From the NCBI GenBank assembly GCA_012932295.1, contig JAAONU010000019.1, positions 20,407,908 to 20,471,907 of the forward strand: a DNA stretch of 64,000 nt. The letters are read 5' to 3'. Below are positions 34,650 through 46,975 of the stretch, one piece after another. Every line of letters begins with the position of its first letter. Positions within the stretch are counted from its first letter, which is position 1. Below the pieces are notes generated by a model. That model was not told the DNA's origin and ran no database searches. It was given only the letters and a program-made list of their open reading frames with translations. Source of the stretch: Cyclina sinensis. Taxonomy: Eukaryota; Mollusca; Bivalvia; Venerida; Veneridae. The position numbers and the translations under genes were made by a program.

Positions 34650-35342
34650 ATGAAATTATATCAGCTGACCATGCCCACATCTTACTTGAACCACCAGCTC
34701 CTAGGAAACCTGCTGAAATAAAAACGTGTTCCATACAAGTATGCACGTCTTACAAAGCGCACTGACACTGTTGCTGACCACAATACTGGCCAAGAACCTG
34801 CAAAGATTGCTTCTGAAGTTTCAATGAAAATGATGCGGATATCTGTGTTGTCTTCGTTATTTTTGTCATAGAGTGAAACACTTGTGATTAGTGGTACCAC
34901 CGGGAGTGTTTGCCAAGCTTTACTTTAACAGAGATATTTAGTTATCATCACAGGATCCTACGGTGGCAAAGAGGTGACATGCACAACTCCTTTTTAAAGT
35001 GCAAATATAAAAAAAAAACGTATAGCATTTGAAAAAAAAAGAGTAGAGCAATACAAAAAGATTCGTGATATGAAAAAAGAACCGTGCCTGTTAGCTATGT
35101 CGAAGGAACTACTTACTAACTCGTGGGAACGAGTAAGCTATTGTCGTAGGTGTGACAGACCACTGTAATATCTCTTACAAATACTTACCGTTTTAATGTT
35201 TACATTCGCATATCAGTTGGCGTTATATATTTTGAAAGTATAATTGTTGGTTTTTATAACCACTTGAATATTATTGAAATAATTAGTGTTCATTTAATAA
35301 ATGGATACATTTTGTTACAGTGGCCTTAGTTTGACATCATCC
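34650..35342. other. transposon-derived spacer
   Basis: It contains ACTCGTGGGAACGAGTAAGC at 35117, a motif that recurs as CTCGTGGGAACGACTG near 37603. A large decayed element may therefore enclose the Ty3 fragment. No gene was recognised. Confidence 0.3.
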
Positions 35343-35421
35343 CCATTCCCAGATAAATTACTCTACCGCTGACTCGTTCCAGAGTCCCGACATAAGAAGG
35401 ACGACTGACGCATCGGCGACA
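35343..35421. repeat. 79 bp direct repeat, left of the Ty3 fragment
   Basis: Begins CCATTCCCAGATAAATTACT and ends GCATCGGCGACA. It matches 36805-36883 with only a few differences. Confidence 0.85.
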
Positions 35422-35439
35422 ATGGCGCACAACCCTTGA

Positions 35440-36039
35440 ATGATTTATTACTTGGCGATGGTCCAAAGAAAACAAATGGAAAATCAAAAAAAGGTCAAGA
35501 AAAAATTTCAGTGGACAAGTACACAACAACAGGCCTTCGAAAATATTAAAGATAAAGTGTACACTGCTCCTGTGCTAGCATATGCAGATTATGGAAAACC
35601 ATTTAGACTTCACACAGACGCATCCTTTCTTGGCTTCGGTGCTGTCCTTTATCAGGAAGTTGACGAAAAAGAACGTGAAGTGGCGTTTGCAAGCAGAAGT
35701 CTCCGCCCGGCTGAAAAGAATTGCTCCGCACACAAGCTGGGATTTCTTGCATTAAAATGGGCCGTGTCGGAGAAATTTCATGACTGCCTTTATGGATCTG
35801 AGTGCTTCGTTTTCACAGACAACAACGCCCTCACTTACTCTAACACATCCACAAAACTTGACGCGGCAGGTCAACGCTTGATTGCTAGTTTCGTCAACTA
35901 CAATCTGAAAATAAAGTACAGGAGTGGTAAGAAAAACACTGATGCCGATGCACTTACAAGGAAGTTTACTAATAGACCAAGCATCGATTCGGAAGTAGTT
36001 AAAGCTATAGCAACGGTTGCCAGATCAATATTCCATTAA
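35440..36039 (+). pseudogene. Ty3/gypsy-type RNase H segment of pol
   Basis: A 199-codon open stretch. It contains FQWTSTQQQAFENIK, PVLAYADYGKPFRLHTDAS (RNase H first Asp), GFGAVLYQ, SRSLRPAEKNCSAHKLGFLA (Glu region replaced by KLGFLALKW) and FTDNNALTY (third Asp). It ends in the GKKNTDADALTRK linker that precedes integrase in Ty3-type polyproteins. The reverse transcriptase palm (YxDD) is missing upstream. The frame stops at 36037-36039, separating it from the integrase segment. Confidence 0.85.
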
Positions 36040-36818
36040 TGGAAACCATTTGTAGTCTAGACGCAATCCAAGAGCTCCAGGACCACGAACCAGATGTTCA
36101 CGATGACATGATTATTGCATCCAGCCTAATTCATAATGCTTGTTGCAAAGCTCAAAGGGGCGATCACATTATCGCAGAAATGATCAGGCACTAAAAAAAT
36201 GGAACCAAACCGGCTTCTTCGACTTTTGGTAGGCATCATATTATCTGCGTGAATGGCCGAAACTGGTCTTACAGCAAGTTCTTTATAGGAAAGCTACTTT
36301 ATCCGGTCATGAACGTTTCCATGCTAGTACTTCCTTCCAATTTGAGGTCAGATGTTTTTCAAGCTCTTCACACAGATTTCGATCATCAGGTCGTGATAGA
36401 ACCTGTGTCTCTCTTCCGTGAACGTTTCTTTTGGCCAGGGACGGAGTCGTATGTCGTTGATAAAGTAAGATCTTGTGACCGATGTATACGGAGGAAAGCT
36501 CGAAACTTAAAGGCACACTTGGTTCCGATACAGTCAACCTTCCCGTTGGAGATCTTGTGCATTGGTTATCTGTCACTTGAACGCTCTAAAGGCGGCTACG
36601 AAAATATTTTAGTGATGACAGGTCATTTTAGCCGCTATGCACAAGCTTACCCAACAGGAAACCAAACTGCAAAGACAGCAGCTAGAATTATCTTCGACCA
36701 ATTTGTTGTTCATTATGCGTTTCCGGCGCGAATCCATAGTGACCAAGGACAGTCCTTCGAAACTCAAATAATAAAAGAACTCCGCATTATTGCTGGAATC
36801 GTCTCCATTCCCAGATAA
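36040..36818 (+). pseudogene. Ty3/gypsy-type integrase segment of pol
   Basis: The main open stretch is 36249-36818. It has an H2C2-type zinc finger (LHTDFDH, then CDRCIRRK), the core start VMTGHFSRYAQAYPT (the family usually has D where G-H stands) and HSDQGQSFETQII with the second catalytic Asp. It breaks off inside the core domain at the 79 bp repeat. The 36040-36248 part joins it to the RNase H segment but contains stops. The altered D residue and truncation make it inactive. Confidence 0.8.
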
Positions 36819-36883
36819 AATACTCTACCGCTGACTCTTTCCAGAGTCCCGACATAAGAGGGACGTCTGACGCATCGGCGACA
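36805..36883. repeat. 79 bp direct repeat, right of the Ty3 fragment
   Basis: The partner of 35343-35421, in the same orientation. It starts inside the integrase frame and changes its reading, so it is not a normal part of pol. Confidence 0.85.
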
Positions 36884-36949
36884 CTATGTAATGGAAAAGA
36901 GTCAGCTATGTCCTGAAAACGAGATGGCAAGGTATTGTTAAAGCAATAT

Positions 36950-37560
36950 TGTTTAGCTCTCCTGAGCCGTAGGCTCATGGTGGGCTACTAGGATCGATCA
37001 ATGTCCGTCATCCGTCGTCTGTCGTCCGTCGGACGTCCACACTTAAATTGTTAACACTCTAGTGGTCACATTTTTGCCTCAATTGTCAAGAAACTTAGTC
37101 AGGATGTTTGTCCCAGTAATTACTCGAAAGAGTTCAAACATGGGTTATCTGGGATGAAAAACTAGGTCACATCACCCCATAATAGAAAAAAACCATGTAA
37201 ACACACTAGAAGCTACTTTTTCAGTCCAAATATCCTGGAAATTTGTCAGAAAATTGTTAAGACTCTAGAGGTTATATTTTCAGTCTAAATGTAGCGAAAA
37301 TTTGTCAGAAAAATCGTTTCGATGATTTCTAGCTCAGGCTCGAATTTGGGTCATCTGGGGTGAAAAATTAGGTCACCGAGCCCAAATATGGAAAAACTTT
37401 GTTAACACTCTGGAGGTAACATTTTCAGTCCAAATAATCTGGAAATTGCTTAGAAAGGTTGTTTTGATGATTTCTAGGTTCGAATATGGGTTATCTGGGG
37501 TCAATTAACCAGGTCCTTAACAATTTCGTTTAAAGCAGTCGCCATAATGGCCCTTTCGTT
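36950..37560. repeat. dispersed repeat with GTCCGTCGTC tract
   Basis: It starts TTTAGCTCTCCTGAGCCGTA and has GTCCGTCATCCGTCGTCTGT at about 37003-37030. Three loosely repeated ~120 bp blocks follow, each with TTAACACTCTAGAGGT and GGTCATCTGGGGTGAAA. This form is familiar from molluscan repeats (recollection). Confidence 0.6.
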
Positions 37561-37859
37561 TTTAATTGCACTTCTCTTTTTTATCTCGTTCCCACGAGAC
37601 ACCTACTCGTGGGAACGACTGAAAAATACTCTTGAAATGTTTTTTGATGCACTTTTCAAAAATACATGTTAAAGATCTGACCTGTTTACATGTATGTGTT
37701 GTCCGTTAATCGTGATGTTATAGTAGTTAGTGTGACAAATTAACTGGACATCAACTCTTTACGTGTACATTTGTATTTTCAAACGACTTATGTTACATTT
37801 GCTTTATGATGAATATAAATGATAAAACACGATTGACGACCACTGCGAAACATACTTCA

Positions 37860-38345
37860 ATATACGGGAGTGTACGGTCCCGTATATTTTAGATATACAG
37901 ACAAATGCGGAACGTATTCGGATAATATACGGACATGGAATACTTATCCGATTTTGGAACAACGGCTTTACGGGAATTCCGTTTATTTGTCACGCATATA
38001 CGGATTTTCGTATTCTTCCAATATAAATGTATGTATTTGTTTCCGTACATTTGCAATACACGAACAGTACGAAACACGTATTTCACCCATATACGGGCTA
38101 TAACAAGATCTTGTTTACCAGTATACTAGAGGTAAACGAATCATGATATACGGTCTTGTATTTCTATAAAATACAGGCATGCTAAAAGTCGTACCTGACA
38201 TATATACGAGGGCAAGAATACGAACTGTGTATACTAGAGAGATATGAAGGATATACGAAATTGTATATTCGTAGAATACGAGAAAGCTAAAAGCCGTACA
38301 TAAGACATATACGGACTTATATTATATGTATATTATTCCAGCCAT
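37860..38345. repeat. cluster of TATACGG-rich diverged repeats
   Basis: TATACGG or CCGTATA occurs many times. A ~100 bp unit can be aligned twice: GATATACGGTCTTGTATTTC from 38148 and GATATACGAAATTGTATATT from 38249, both followed by GCTAAAAG(T/C)CGTAC. Both strands give short chance frames. Confidence 0.65.
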
Positions 38346-39883
38346 ATAGACCGTTCCCCATTATTGATAAATTGATCGCCGCCATTATAAATGTCACGTG
38401 ACCCGTCCGCCATTAAAGGTCTGCTAATTCCTGGTTACTATGCTTAGGTTTCGTATAACTTTGTATTACTTTAGCACATTCCAAGGTTACATCCTGCCTT
38501 TAACATAATAAATTTGGCGTTGACGATTTGACCCAATTTTTAGACATTTTTATTATTATTGTCAAACCGTCTTCGCCTGTCAAAATTTTTCTGGATGTCT
38601 CTTCGACATATCTGATCAGTTGGACTAACACCGTCTTATAGCATGTGAATTTTGATTCAGAATTAACATCATTTAATTGTATTATTATTACTTTTATAGA
38701 TGTATCATTCCTGACTTGAACATGTTATTAACTTTGTCTAAATATAAAGTTTCCTGAACCTGGTGTTCATACACATTCGAAAGAGTGAGACGCGGCAAAA
38801 TCAGAAAAAAAGAAAAAGAAAAGAAAACATTACATTGTTATGTAAATCTTGATCGAGACATAAGAAGCTCATTACGTCTTTAATTTTCTTACAAGTTTAT
38901 TATATAACTCATTTTGAAAGCACTGTCCTCCTTTACGAAAATTGAAACTATGATCTCAGGTAAAAACTCTGAAAATGAAATTAAACATCACGCTAAACAT
39001 GTGGCAAGTTCACTCTTTTAACTAAAATTTGATATAGATTCAAAGAAAACTTGAAATGAAGCTGCATCATTTGGTTATTCTGTAATAGTGACACTCTCTT
39101 TTGTCTTTGGCGGTGTTCTGTGGTGTAAGGAATGTGGTTACGTAATGTGGGGCTGACAAATTTTGGATTCGTTCTGATAAATCACCATTACTTGTTATTG
39201 TCAGTCACAGTAAAAAGCTTTAATTTGAGAAAATGCCTTAAGGTTACAAAACATGGTCATTATTTGTGAATTGACATTACGCCGCCTGTCAACCAAATTG
39301 ACCGGGACCTTGTAGTTAAGCCAGTCAGCGATCGTTATCAATTTAACGCTACGGTACCTACAAACGTTCGCCATTTTCCTTAGACAAACTGTTAGTACAA
39401 GATAACAGTGCAAATGTATTTTCTATGGAAAATATTTAGTTTTTCCGTCAATAATAAGATATTAAAATGGAGCAAACGGGGTATACCGATGTTCTGACAT
39501 ACTGGAGTTATTTATGTAACACTTAAGTATGCAGAAAATAAGCTATTGAGCGAAAGTAAGATAGTAGGTACGAAGATAACTCCTACCTATATCATAATGT
39601 ATTTTAAAAGCAAATTGTTTTGCACAAATTCACTATTTTTGTTTTGTCATTACAGGTTATTTGCATAATCGCACTATATATAGTGAGATTGTATAAAAAA
39701 TCATGTCTAGTCCCTAAATATCTGAAGAATAATTTATGACAAAATCTTATCGGTTGTGAAGTAGCATCAATAAATAACGCAACCGTAAAAAAGAAAAAAA
39801 GTTAAAATGATATGTTCAAATAGGCAGTATTCATTACTTAAAGATCACCTGATTTTGAATTTATATGGACCTGTTTTTGTAGC

Positions 39884-40136
39884 CAGGCGCGTAGCTAGCC
39901 TATAAAGAATGTGGATTCAAAATAATCTAGGGGGGTCAGGGGGCATGCCCCCCTGAAAATTTTGAAATAAATGGTGCAATTTGGTGCGTTTTGGGGCCTC
40001 CGGAGAGCTTTCTTGATTATCAGATCTGGCGAACGCGGCTGAATTTCAAACCACATTTTTTTTACTAAAAAATTTTTTTTTTGTCAAAATAATGTGGATT
40101 CAGCTGCGTACTCGCGTATAGGCAGCTACGCGCCTG
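39884..40136. mobile_element. 253 bp MITE with a 5 bp target duplication
   Basis: The left end CAGGCGCGTAGCTAGCCTAT pairs with the right end, which reads CAGGCGCGTAGCTGCCTATA on the other strand. GTAGC flanks both sides (39879-39883 and 40137-40141). The element has no coding capacity. It is present in unit A and absent from unit B. Confidence 0.85.
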
Positions 40137-40240
40137 GTAGCAATTAATTTCATATGAAACCGCGTGTCAAGCTTATTTTCGAAAAAAACAATTTTACACT
40201 TCATTGAAAAAAATAATAAAAAAAAAATAGATCAAAAGTT

Positions 40241-40993
40241 GTATGGAAACCCTGGAGGGACATTTATTACTTATAATTTAACAATTTTTACTTTTTACCT
40301 ATTACTTATAGTTTATTATTTATTATTTATATATTTTACTGACCCGCACCCTATTTGGCGGGAAATAATCAGAGACGATGAGCCGAAAAGATGAAGAAGG
40401 CGGACATCATTCACAGGAGGTAATTCAATATCATATTTGATGTCGTACATGAGGGACATTTATTATTTATAATTTAACAATTATTACTTTTTACCTATTA
40501 CTTATAGTTTATTATTTATTAGTTATATATCTTACTGACCCGCACCATATTTGGCGGGAAATAATCAGAGACGATGAGTCGAAATAGTTTTAGACAATTG
40601 CATTTACAAGGGGGTATATTCAGTATAAATGTGGATATATTTTAAATGCCCTAAGCCACAGAAAGGGGTCACTTCGACGAATTGCTTACCCTGTCTTCAA
40701 AATATGCAGCTAAAATTCAGGGGCGTGACAAGCAGTTGCTTAATAAATTCATAATTCATGCATTTTTTATCTTTGTTTTGCATTGTTTTAGCTCACCTAT
40801 CGAAGTGACAAGCGGAACGGTTTTCACATCTTTTTGGCGCATTCGTGCTTACTATTTCCCGCCGGAAATAGCATGGTAATATTAAATGATTAACTATAAA
40901 TAATAGGTTATAAGTTATAAATAATACGTTAACAGTAATAAGTTATATTTTTTAAATAATAAATAAAAAGTGTCCCTCCAGGGCTTCCATAAA
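40241..40993. mobile_element. inverted-repeat element with an internal 135 bp direct repeat
   Basis: The left end GTATGGAAACCCTGGAGGGA and the right end, inverted (TTATGGAAGCCCTGGAGGGA), match over about 22 bp. AT-rich subterminal stretches of TTATTATTTA type follow. Inside, 40255-40387 is repeated at 40451-40585, including TTGGCGGGAAATAATCAGAG and ACGATGAG. A shorter inverted version (CCGCCGGAAATA) lies near the right end. There is no transposase. Confidence 0.75.
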
Positions 40994-42811
40994 ATTATAA
41001 TGGATGATTAATATATGTAATTTTATGCAAATTGCGTTTTCAAGGTTATTTACGAAAGGTGTACCGCAATCACTACTGTTACGCAAGGTAATTTTCTTTT
41101 AACTTTATTCAAATTAATAACACTTAAGGAAGACATTTATTATTTAAAGGCGAATTTCGTGAAAATAATGAGCCAGTTCGGGCATAAATGATTCTGGAAT
41201 TAGATTTTATTTTAAGTCGATGTACACTGCAATTAATTCGTGACACCAACACTTTGTGTAACTGATATGATTTTACTGTTTGTATGTTTCGCTTCTTTTA
41301 TTTCAAAATTTCAATTATTATTAGATTTTTCTTGATATTACCCGCTTTTCTTTGAATTTGATAGACCTAGCTAGACTTTGTAATGTTTTGTTTTACCATC
41401 CAGCAAGTTATATTCGAGAAGGGACCAATGAGAAAAAATAAAGATCAGTGCACATCTGTTGTTGTATGTTGATTCATGAAATACAGGTAATTTTAAACTG
41501 TTTTTAATACTATTACATATTCAACTATCAAGTAAAAGCATTATAACCATTAAAATATTATTTTAACCATTTCACAAGGTTATTCTCGTAAGCGGCATAA
41601 CATCTTCACGAAAAATCGGTACCGTCTTTTGTCTAAGGTTCGGGATGACCGGTTCACGTGACCAAGTGAGCGGAGCAATATCATCGCTGGTGTAATGTCA
41701 ATTAAAAAATAAATATTCTTCTTTACAAGCAAGACATTCAAGAACTTGCAAAATTAAACATCTAGGTTTTGTCTTGTGGTTTTCTTTCTTTTTTTAAAAA
41801 AAAATCTAAACTTTATTTCTTGCACTTCGGAAATCTGTTTTTGAAAAGAATTGGTATTTACATGTGCATGCAGAAAAAAACAGTAGCTCCAATGCACAAG
41901 TTTGTAAAATATTCATCTTAGAATAATACATTTGATTACCTTCTTTTATCATTATTTACATAATTATTGTTATTATTTCTTGTACTTAGAAAATACGAGA
42001 TAATTATGATATCTATATACATTATGTAACTGTTCCATTTTAGTCCTTTATTTCAGATAGATACATGCACTTCTTTAAAGCGGGTTTCTGTGCATTTTTT
42101 GATGAAATAAAAGTAATAAATCTACGGAAGAATAGCGCAAGAACTTTACTTAACAATTCAACAGTTGTGAGATGTAAGCAAAAAACAATAACAATTATAC
42201 TTTTTTTTCGGTTAGAAGACCATGGGACAAATATTTGATGAAAATAAATGTTTCATGTGGTTTATATGTTATTTTTTTAATAAGTATACTGTCAGAAAGT
42301 ATACTTTGGATAACAGAGACGCGGCAGAATGCATGGTAGAAATAAATAAATGACTAGTAACGGATGAGGATGTGCACAATCTAAACAAATTCAACTTAAT
42401 TCTAAATTTAATGATCAGTATTTTATTAACAAGATTATTGAAAATATGACCATAAAACGGTAAAAAATAAGTAATGAAACAAAACTTATTGCAAAGATAT
42501 AAATAACATAATTGAAATCAATCTATACCGTTATGCAAACAATGACTTCTTGGAAAAATGCAATCAAATTACAGTAACATTTTATGTTTAATATCAAAGA
42601 TTTGTCAGCTCATGCAAATAATAATAGTGTTCTTTCATAATATATGCTTAGGTTAATTAACAAATATCTAAGTATCATTAGATGGGCCTTTGTTCAGCTG
42701 TATTACATGTATATAAATGAGGAATATTTACAAATTTATATAAAAAAGTGTGTGTAAGTGGCATTTTTACTCAATGTTACAGCTTTTATATAAGACTAGT
42801 TTCACTTGCAT

Positions 42812-42955
42812 AGATAAACATACTAAATTAACAGGATTAATATGTACAGATAAACATACTAAATAAACAGTATTAATATGTACAGACAAACATACTACAT
42901 TAACAGGATTAATATGCACAGATAAACGTACTAAATTAACAGGATTAATATGAGT
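42812..42955. repeat. 36 bp minisatellite, four units (unit A)
   Basis: The unit contains CAGATAAACATACTAAATTA and ACAGGATTAATATGT. It lies just beyond the stop codon of the coiled-coil gene on the minus strand, so it is probably in its 3' untranslated region. Unit B has three copies. Confidence 0.85.
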
Positions 42956-42988
42956 TTCTAAGAAGGACATACATTTACAACTTGCATT

Positions 42989-45725
42989 TCATAAAGTTTT
43001 AATCCTGTCTATTGTCTTGTTACTGTGGCTTTTCTCAGACTCCTGAAAGACTCGCATCTGCTCCTGCAGTGCTGCAATGTCATCATGAAGGTTAATTTGC
43101 TGAAAAAGAAAATAGTATTTGCATTTTAATTACTCTTTAAATTAATACTTGTAAGCATTTACACTCCGTGTTTGGTCGCTTATGCATAAAAGACATGTAT
43201 TATTTATTTCAAAATCCTTATTGTATTTATTAATAAGACATTGGAAATTAGCGGTCAGCTTTTTATCATAGGAACACAATGAAATAAATGAGAGTTGCAT
43301 ATTTCATCAATTTATTACGCTAACTGCTTACATTTTTGCGTTTTTGGCAGTTTTACTCAGTTTCATTTTACATGTTTAAAAGTTACGCCTGCGTATTTCG
43401 AACAAAAAGGGATGTGCATAAAAGTAAGAATGAGTATAGACAAGTAAGGAATAAGGATGCGTAAAAATAAGTAAGGATGTATAAATGTAAAAAAAGAAGT
43501 AAGGATGCGTAAATTTAAGTAAAGCGACGAAAAAATAAGTAAGGGGAAGTAATGAAAGTAAATATTACTGCCATTATCATTTGCATGAATATTAAATGTG
43601 TGGATTATTTAATTGTTCGTCCTACTTTTTTCTTGTAACTGAGTGATCTGCAAACTCGTTACAAAAGTGTTTTCAAGTTTTTGAGTTTATTTCAATAATT
43701 TCTCATTTACACATGATCACAGGGGACAACATTCATAAAAAATATTGTCAAGTATAGATTAATAAATGATAAACAATTCAGTATCAACAATATGAACTAG
43801 TGGCATGAGTGTTTTCACACGTTCCGTGATGGATGAAATACTATATAAATAACACACATCAGCGATGGGGGTTAGAGGATAATAACAACCCGAAAAAACA
43901 ATAACACCCGAGGCGACAGCCGAGGGTGTTATTGTTTTTTGAGGGTTGTCAGTATCGTCTATCACCCTCGCTGATGTGTGTTATTTATTTTATTATACCG
44001 AACCATACATGTAATCATGTTGCATATACCTTAGGACTGTTTTCGTTTGGTAACGAGTCGAATCAAACTCAGCTAAACGCTTACAGTCAATATATTTAAT
44101 AAGCGCCTTCGACGTCGTCAGACGCTTGAATTTTCTGCAGAGTGTGCTAAAAAAACAATAACACCCGTAGTGTTTTTTAAAAGAAATGTGTCCCTCTGAG
44201 CTGATGCAAAATGTAACATTAGTTTTAAAAGCCCGATCGCCTATGGGAATTTAGTATTGGCAGTTTACGTGAGGTATAATAAAATAAAATACTCTGTATC
44301 TGTTTCAACATTAGGGCGTAAATCTCCACGTGATACTCGGATTGCGCAAACAGGATGCTGGGATGAGTGTTTATTTTGACCTTTTCTTTGACAATGTTAC
44401 TAAGGGCACCACTTTATTTCAATTCACCCATCAACGACCAGGATTTTCTACCTACGACCAAAACAAATAGTTCTATCGATTCAAACATTTAAAACAACAT
44501 TTACCTATTTCAAAGTTCAGTGATCATTTATCAATATAGAAATTGCCAAATTCAATCAAGGGATCTATCTATTTGAGTGTATTTATCGTCGGTACCGGTT
44601 GCCCATATGTCTGACGCCCCCTACAGAGATAAGTTATTGACTGTTTTGGGGGATAGTGCAAGAAACAGAAAGCATCCCATTCGAGAGACACCCCTGGTTC
44701 TTTTGCATGCTCAGTGTACAGCACTGATATATGGAATGATATTTCAGTAAAAAATATACAATGTCTGCATACTGTTACAATTTACTTATTGACACTGCTA
44801 TTGTGCTTACTTGTATAGTCATTATGCATGCTGACACCTTCACCACGCTTGTTGACAACGATACCATGCTTTCTGGAAATAACAACGTTTATGCTGTTTA
44901 GACCCTGATGTCTATATCATAATTTCATTTAACTGAATGACAGTGCAATGTGTAATGATTGATACTTCGAAATAGTATCGTTACAAGCTTATCTTTTAAA
45001 ATAAATCATTATCCTGCCCGTTGACAAAGTAATTTTAGCATGGTGTTTATCTAAAATGGTGTAATACTTGATGGTGTAAACATGTGTTTAATGGACTCTC
45101 AGTTTTTATCACAGGCTAAACATTGAATAAAACATTATTGCATACCACTGCAAAAATGTGACGTGCCGAACCATGTGTTGGGCAAAACCATAGCGAACAG
45201 GAAGACGCAATATTTTTTTTCGATTTGATTTCAGTTGAATTAATTTAGTCCATTTGTTACTGTTTTTCAACAATCTTTTATCTGCAATTTTATGAATTCA
45301 TTCTATTCACGATTTTACACATCTATATTTTACAAGGACAATGACAGACAACCCCTGGGGACAATATTGTGATGCTAAAATAAAGACCTTATCACTTGCC
45401 CAGTTCTTGCATGCTTCAACACAGTGGCTGTGTACTGTTATTTTACGCAGTGTTTGTCTCATGACTTTTACATGTACGAAGCCCAAGGGCCACGGGCAGC
45501 CAACTGAACGGTTAACTTTGTTTATGATAGAAGATTCGAAAACATCTCTTTGAATTGTCAATTTATAATATTTGTCTGCATTTTTATCATGATCTTCCGA
45601 TATTTACATAAGATAACTAAAGCAAAAACTTTATAATTTACCTCATATGGATACGGAAGGCAGTTATCATCAGGGGAAGTAAATATATCTTTAGATAGGG
45701 TATATCCGGTCAAAATTTTGAACAT
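42989..45725 (-). CDS. 64-residue coiled-coil protein, two exons
   Basis: Exon 1 is 45725-45642: ATG to donor CATATGAG|GTAAAT, phase 0, residues MFKILTGYTLSKDIF and DNCLPYPYE. Exon 2 is 43099-42989: acceptor CTTTTTCAG, phase 0, residues QINLHDDIAALQEQM and FQESEKSH, ending in TGA. Total 65 codons including the stop. The second half is a regular amphipathic helix with heptad-spaced hydrophobics and many Glu, Gln and Lys, so a coiled-coil partner protein is likely. An in-frame TGA lies upstream of the chosen ATG. I do not recognise the family. More exons could be hidden in the 2.5 kb intron. It is transcribed away from the NXPE gene at 47.9 kb. Confidence 0.45.
43380..43560. repeat. imperfect GTAAGGATGCGTAAA repeat
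   Basis: Loose tandem copies of AAGTAAGGATGCGTAAA in the intron of the coiled-coil gene. The counterpart in unit B is at about 55905-56060. Confidence 0.65.
43847..43988. mobile_element. hairpin element (about 64 bp arms)
   Basis: The left arm AAATAACACACATCAGCGA... GAAAAAACAATAACACCCG and the right arm are near-perfect reverse complements with a loop of about 12 bp. It lies in a 445 bp stretch (43841-44285) missing from unit B, and a piece of the arm (AAAAAACAATAACACCCG) recurs at 44151. It is probably a foldback MITE. Confidence 0.8.
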
Positions 45726-46975
45726 TTTCTCCCGGAGGTAACCACAGAAAGATACTCTGCACTGCAAACTCCGAAACTCCACGCAACGGTTACTTCCCTT
45801 TCAGTACAATAATCCGGCAAGCATGTCACGTGATGATGGTCGAAAGTAAATGAATAAAATGTTGTCTTCACTACAGAACTAAAGTATATTTCTTGTTCCG
45901 GAAGTATATAAGTTTTGTTTCTGACTACAAAGTATCTGATGTTGTATTACTTAATACCTGGGAGAAATAAAGTCTTGTTCTGTTCTGTTCTGTATGTACT
46001 TGTTTTAACTTGTTAGTTTATCTAATATCGTTGTGAGTTCTTAATGCTTATGAAACAAATTTAAAAAAAAATATTTTGTGTATGTACATGACATTGTGTT
46101 TATCAGGTATGTGTTCTATAATTTCTTTAGACAATCAAAGAACTAGAAATGGATTTTGAACAATTTAACATTTCATTACAAATGTTTCTTACAAAATCAT
46201 ATTAATGAAATAATGGCTAAACGGTGGTTTCTTACGTAACTGCCGACAATGTGATGTTGTGAATGTTTAAACAAATGATCAATGAACTATCAGGGCTCGT
46301 TCATAGTATATATAGTTTCACTTCTCTCTTAATATGCAAATCATGACAGATGATTGTCATATACAAAAGTGACAATTGATTATATTGATAGTCACACGAG
46401 ATGAATGGATTGAAAATGAAGATGCACATTCAAAATAAAATAAGAGTAACTTCTTTGTGTTCTGTACTATAGGTTATGTTGGAAAATAAAGAATTCCTAA
46501 GAAAAAAAGAGAATTTTGCGTAATTTCAATAAAACTTGTTAGAAACAATTTAAATGACTTTTGTAACACTTGCTTTATGATAAATGATAAAAGACGAATG
46601 ATGAATTAAAACTACATCCATTTCTAAATGAACCCGCAAAAAATAATTTTCAGTTGATGTGATCCAGGCATATTTACACATATTTTTTTCTAAGAATTCA
46701 CTACAATAATTATTCACTGCATTCAAGCAAGCAATGAACTCACCGCAGTATGCACGTACTCACTTAAATCAACGAAGAAGTCGTGGTCTAGGAGTATAAA
46801 AGAGTATAAATCCAAACATCCTATCTAGTACTAGGTCGTTGCTTTATTTCTCTACTGATGTGAAGGTCTTCTGAAGTTGTAACGCAGGAGACAGTCATTG
46901 CGTGGGGTTAGTATATGTTTCCAAACCACTGTAAAACATAGACGATTAAAACTGAAAACAAAGTAAAAATCTTGA
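45000..46975. other. unit A region without counterpart in unit B
   Basis: It holds exon 1 of the coiled-coil gene (minus), a TGTTC pentamer repeat at about 45970-45992 after AATAAAG, and the NXPE core promoter. Unit B has unrelated sequence at the equivalent place (57030-59277). Confidence 0.7.
46795..46906 (+). promoter_or_regulatory. TATA promoter and untranslated first exon of NXPE copy A
   Basis: TATAAAA at 46795-46801, a second TATAAAT at 46805, and a plausible first exon ending at a donor GTGGG|GTTAGT (46906/46907). The coding exon starts after an acceptor CATGTTGCAG at 47891, so a 5' untranslated intron of about 1 kb is implied. Confidence 0.45.

Noticed and set aside
37870..38129. 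overlapping frames rich in Tyr and Arg on both strands
   Set aside because: Products of the TATACGG-rich repeat cluster.
42767..42970. minus-strand frame with repeated HINPVNLV
   Set aside because: It is the 36 bp minisatellite read as protein.
45341..45553. plus- and minus-strand frames near 45.4 kb
   Set aside because: No motif, no conservation with unit B (which lacks the region) and no splice signals.
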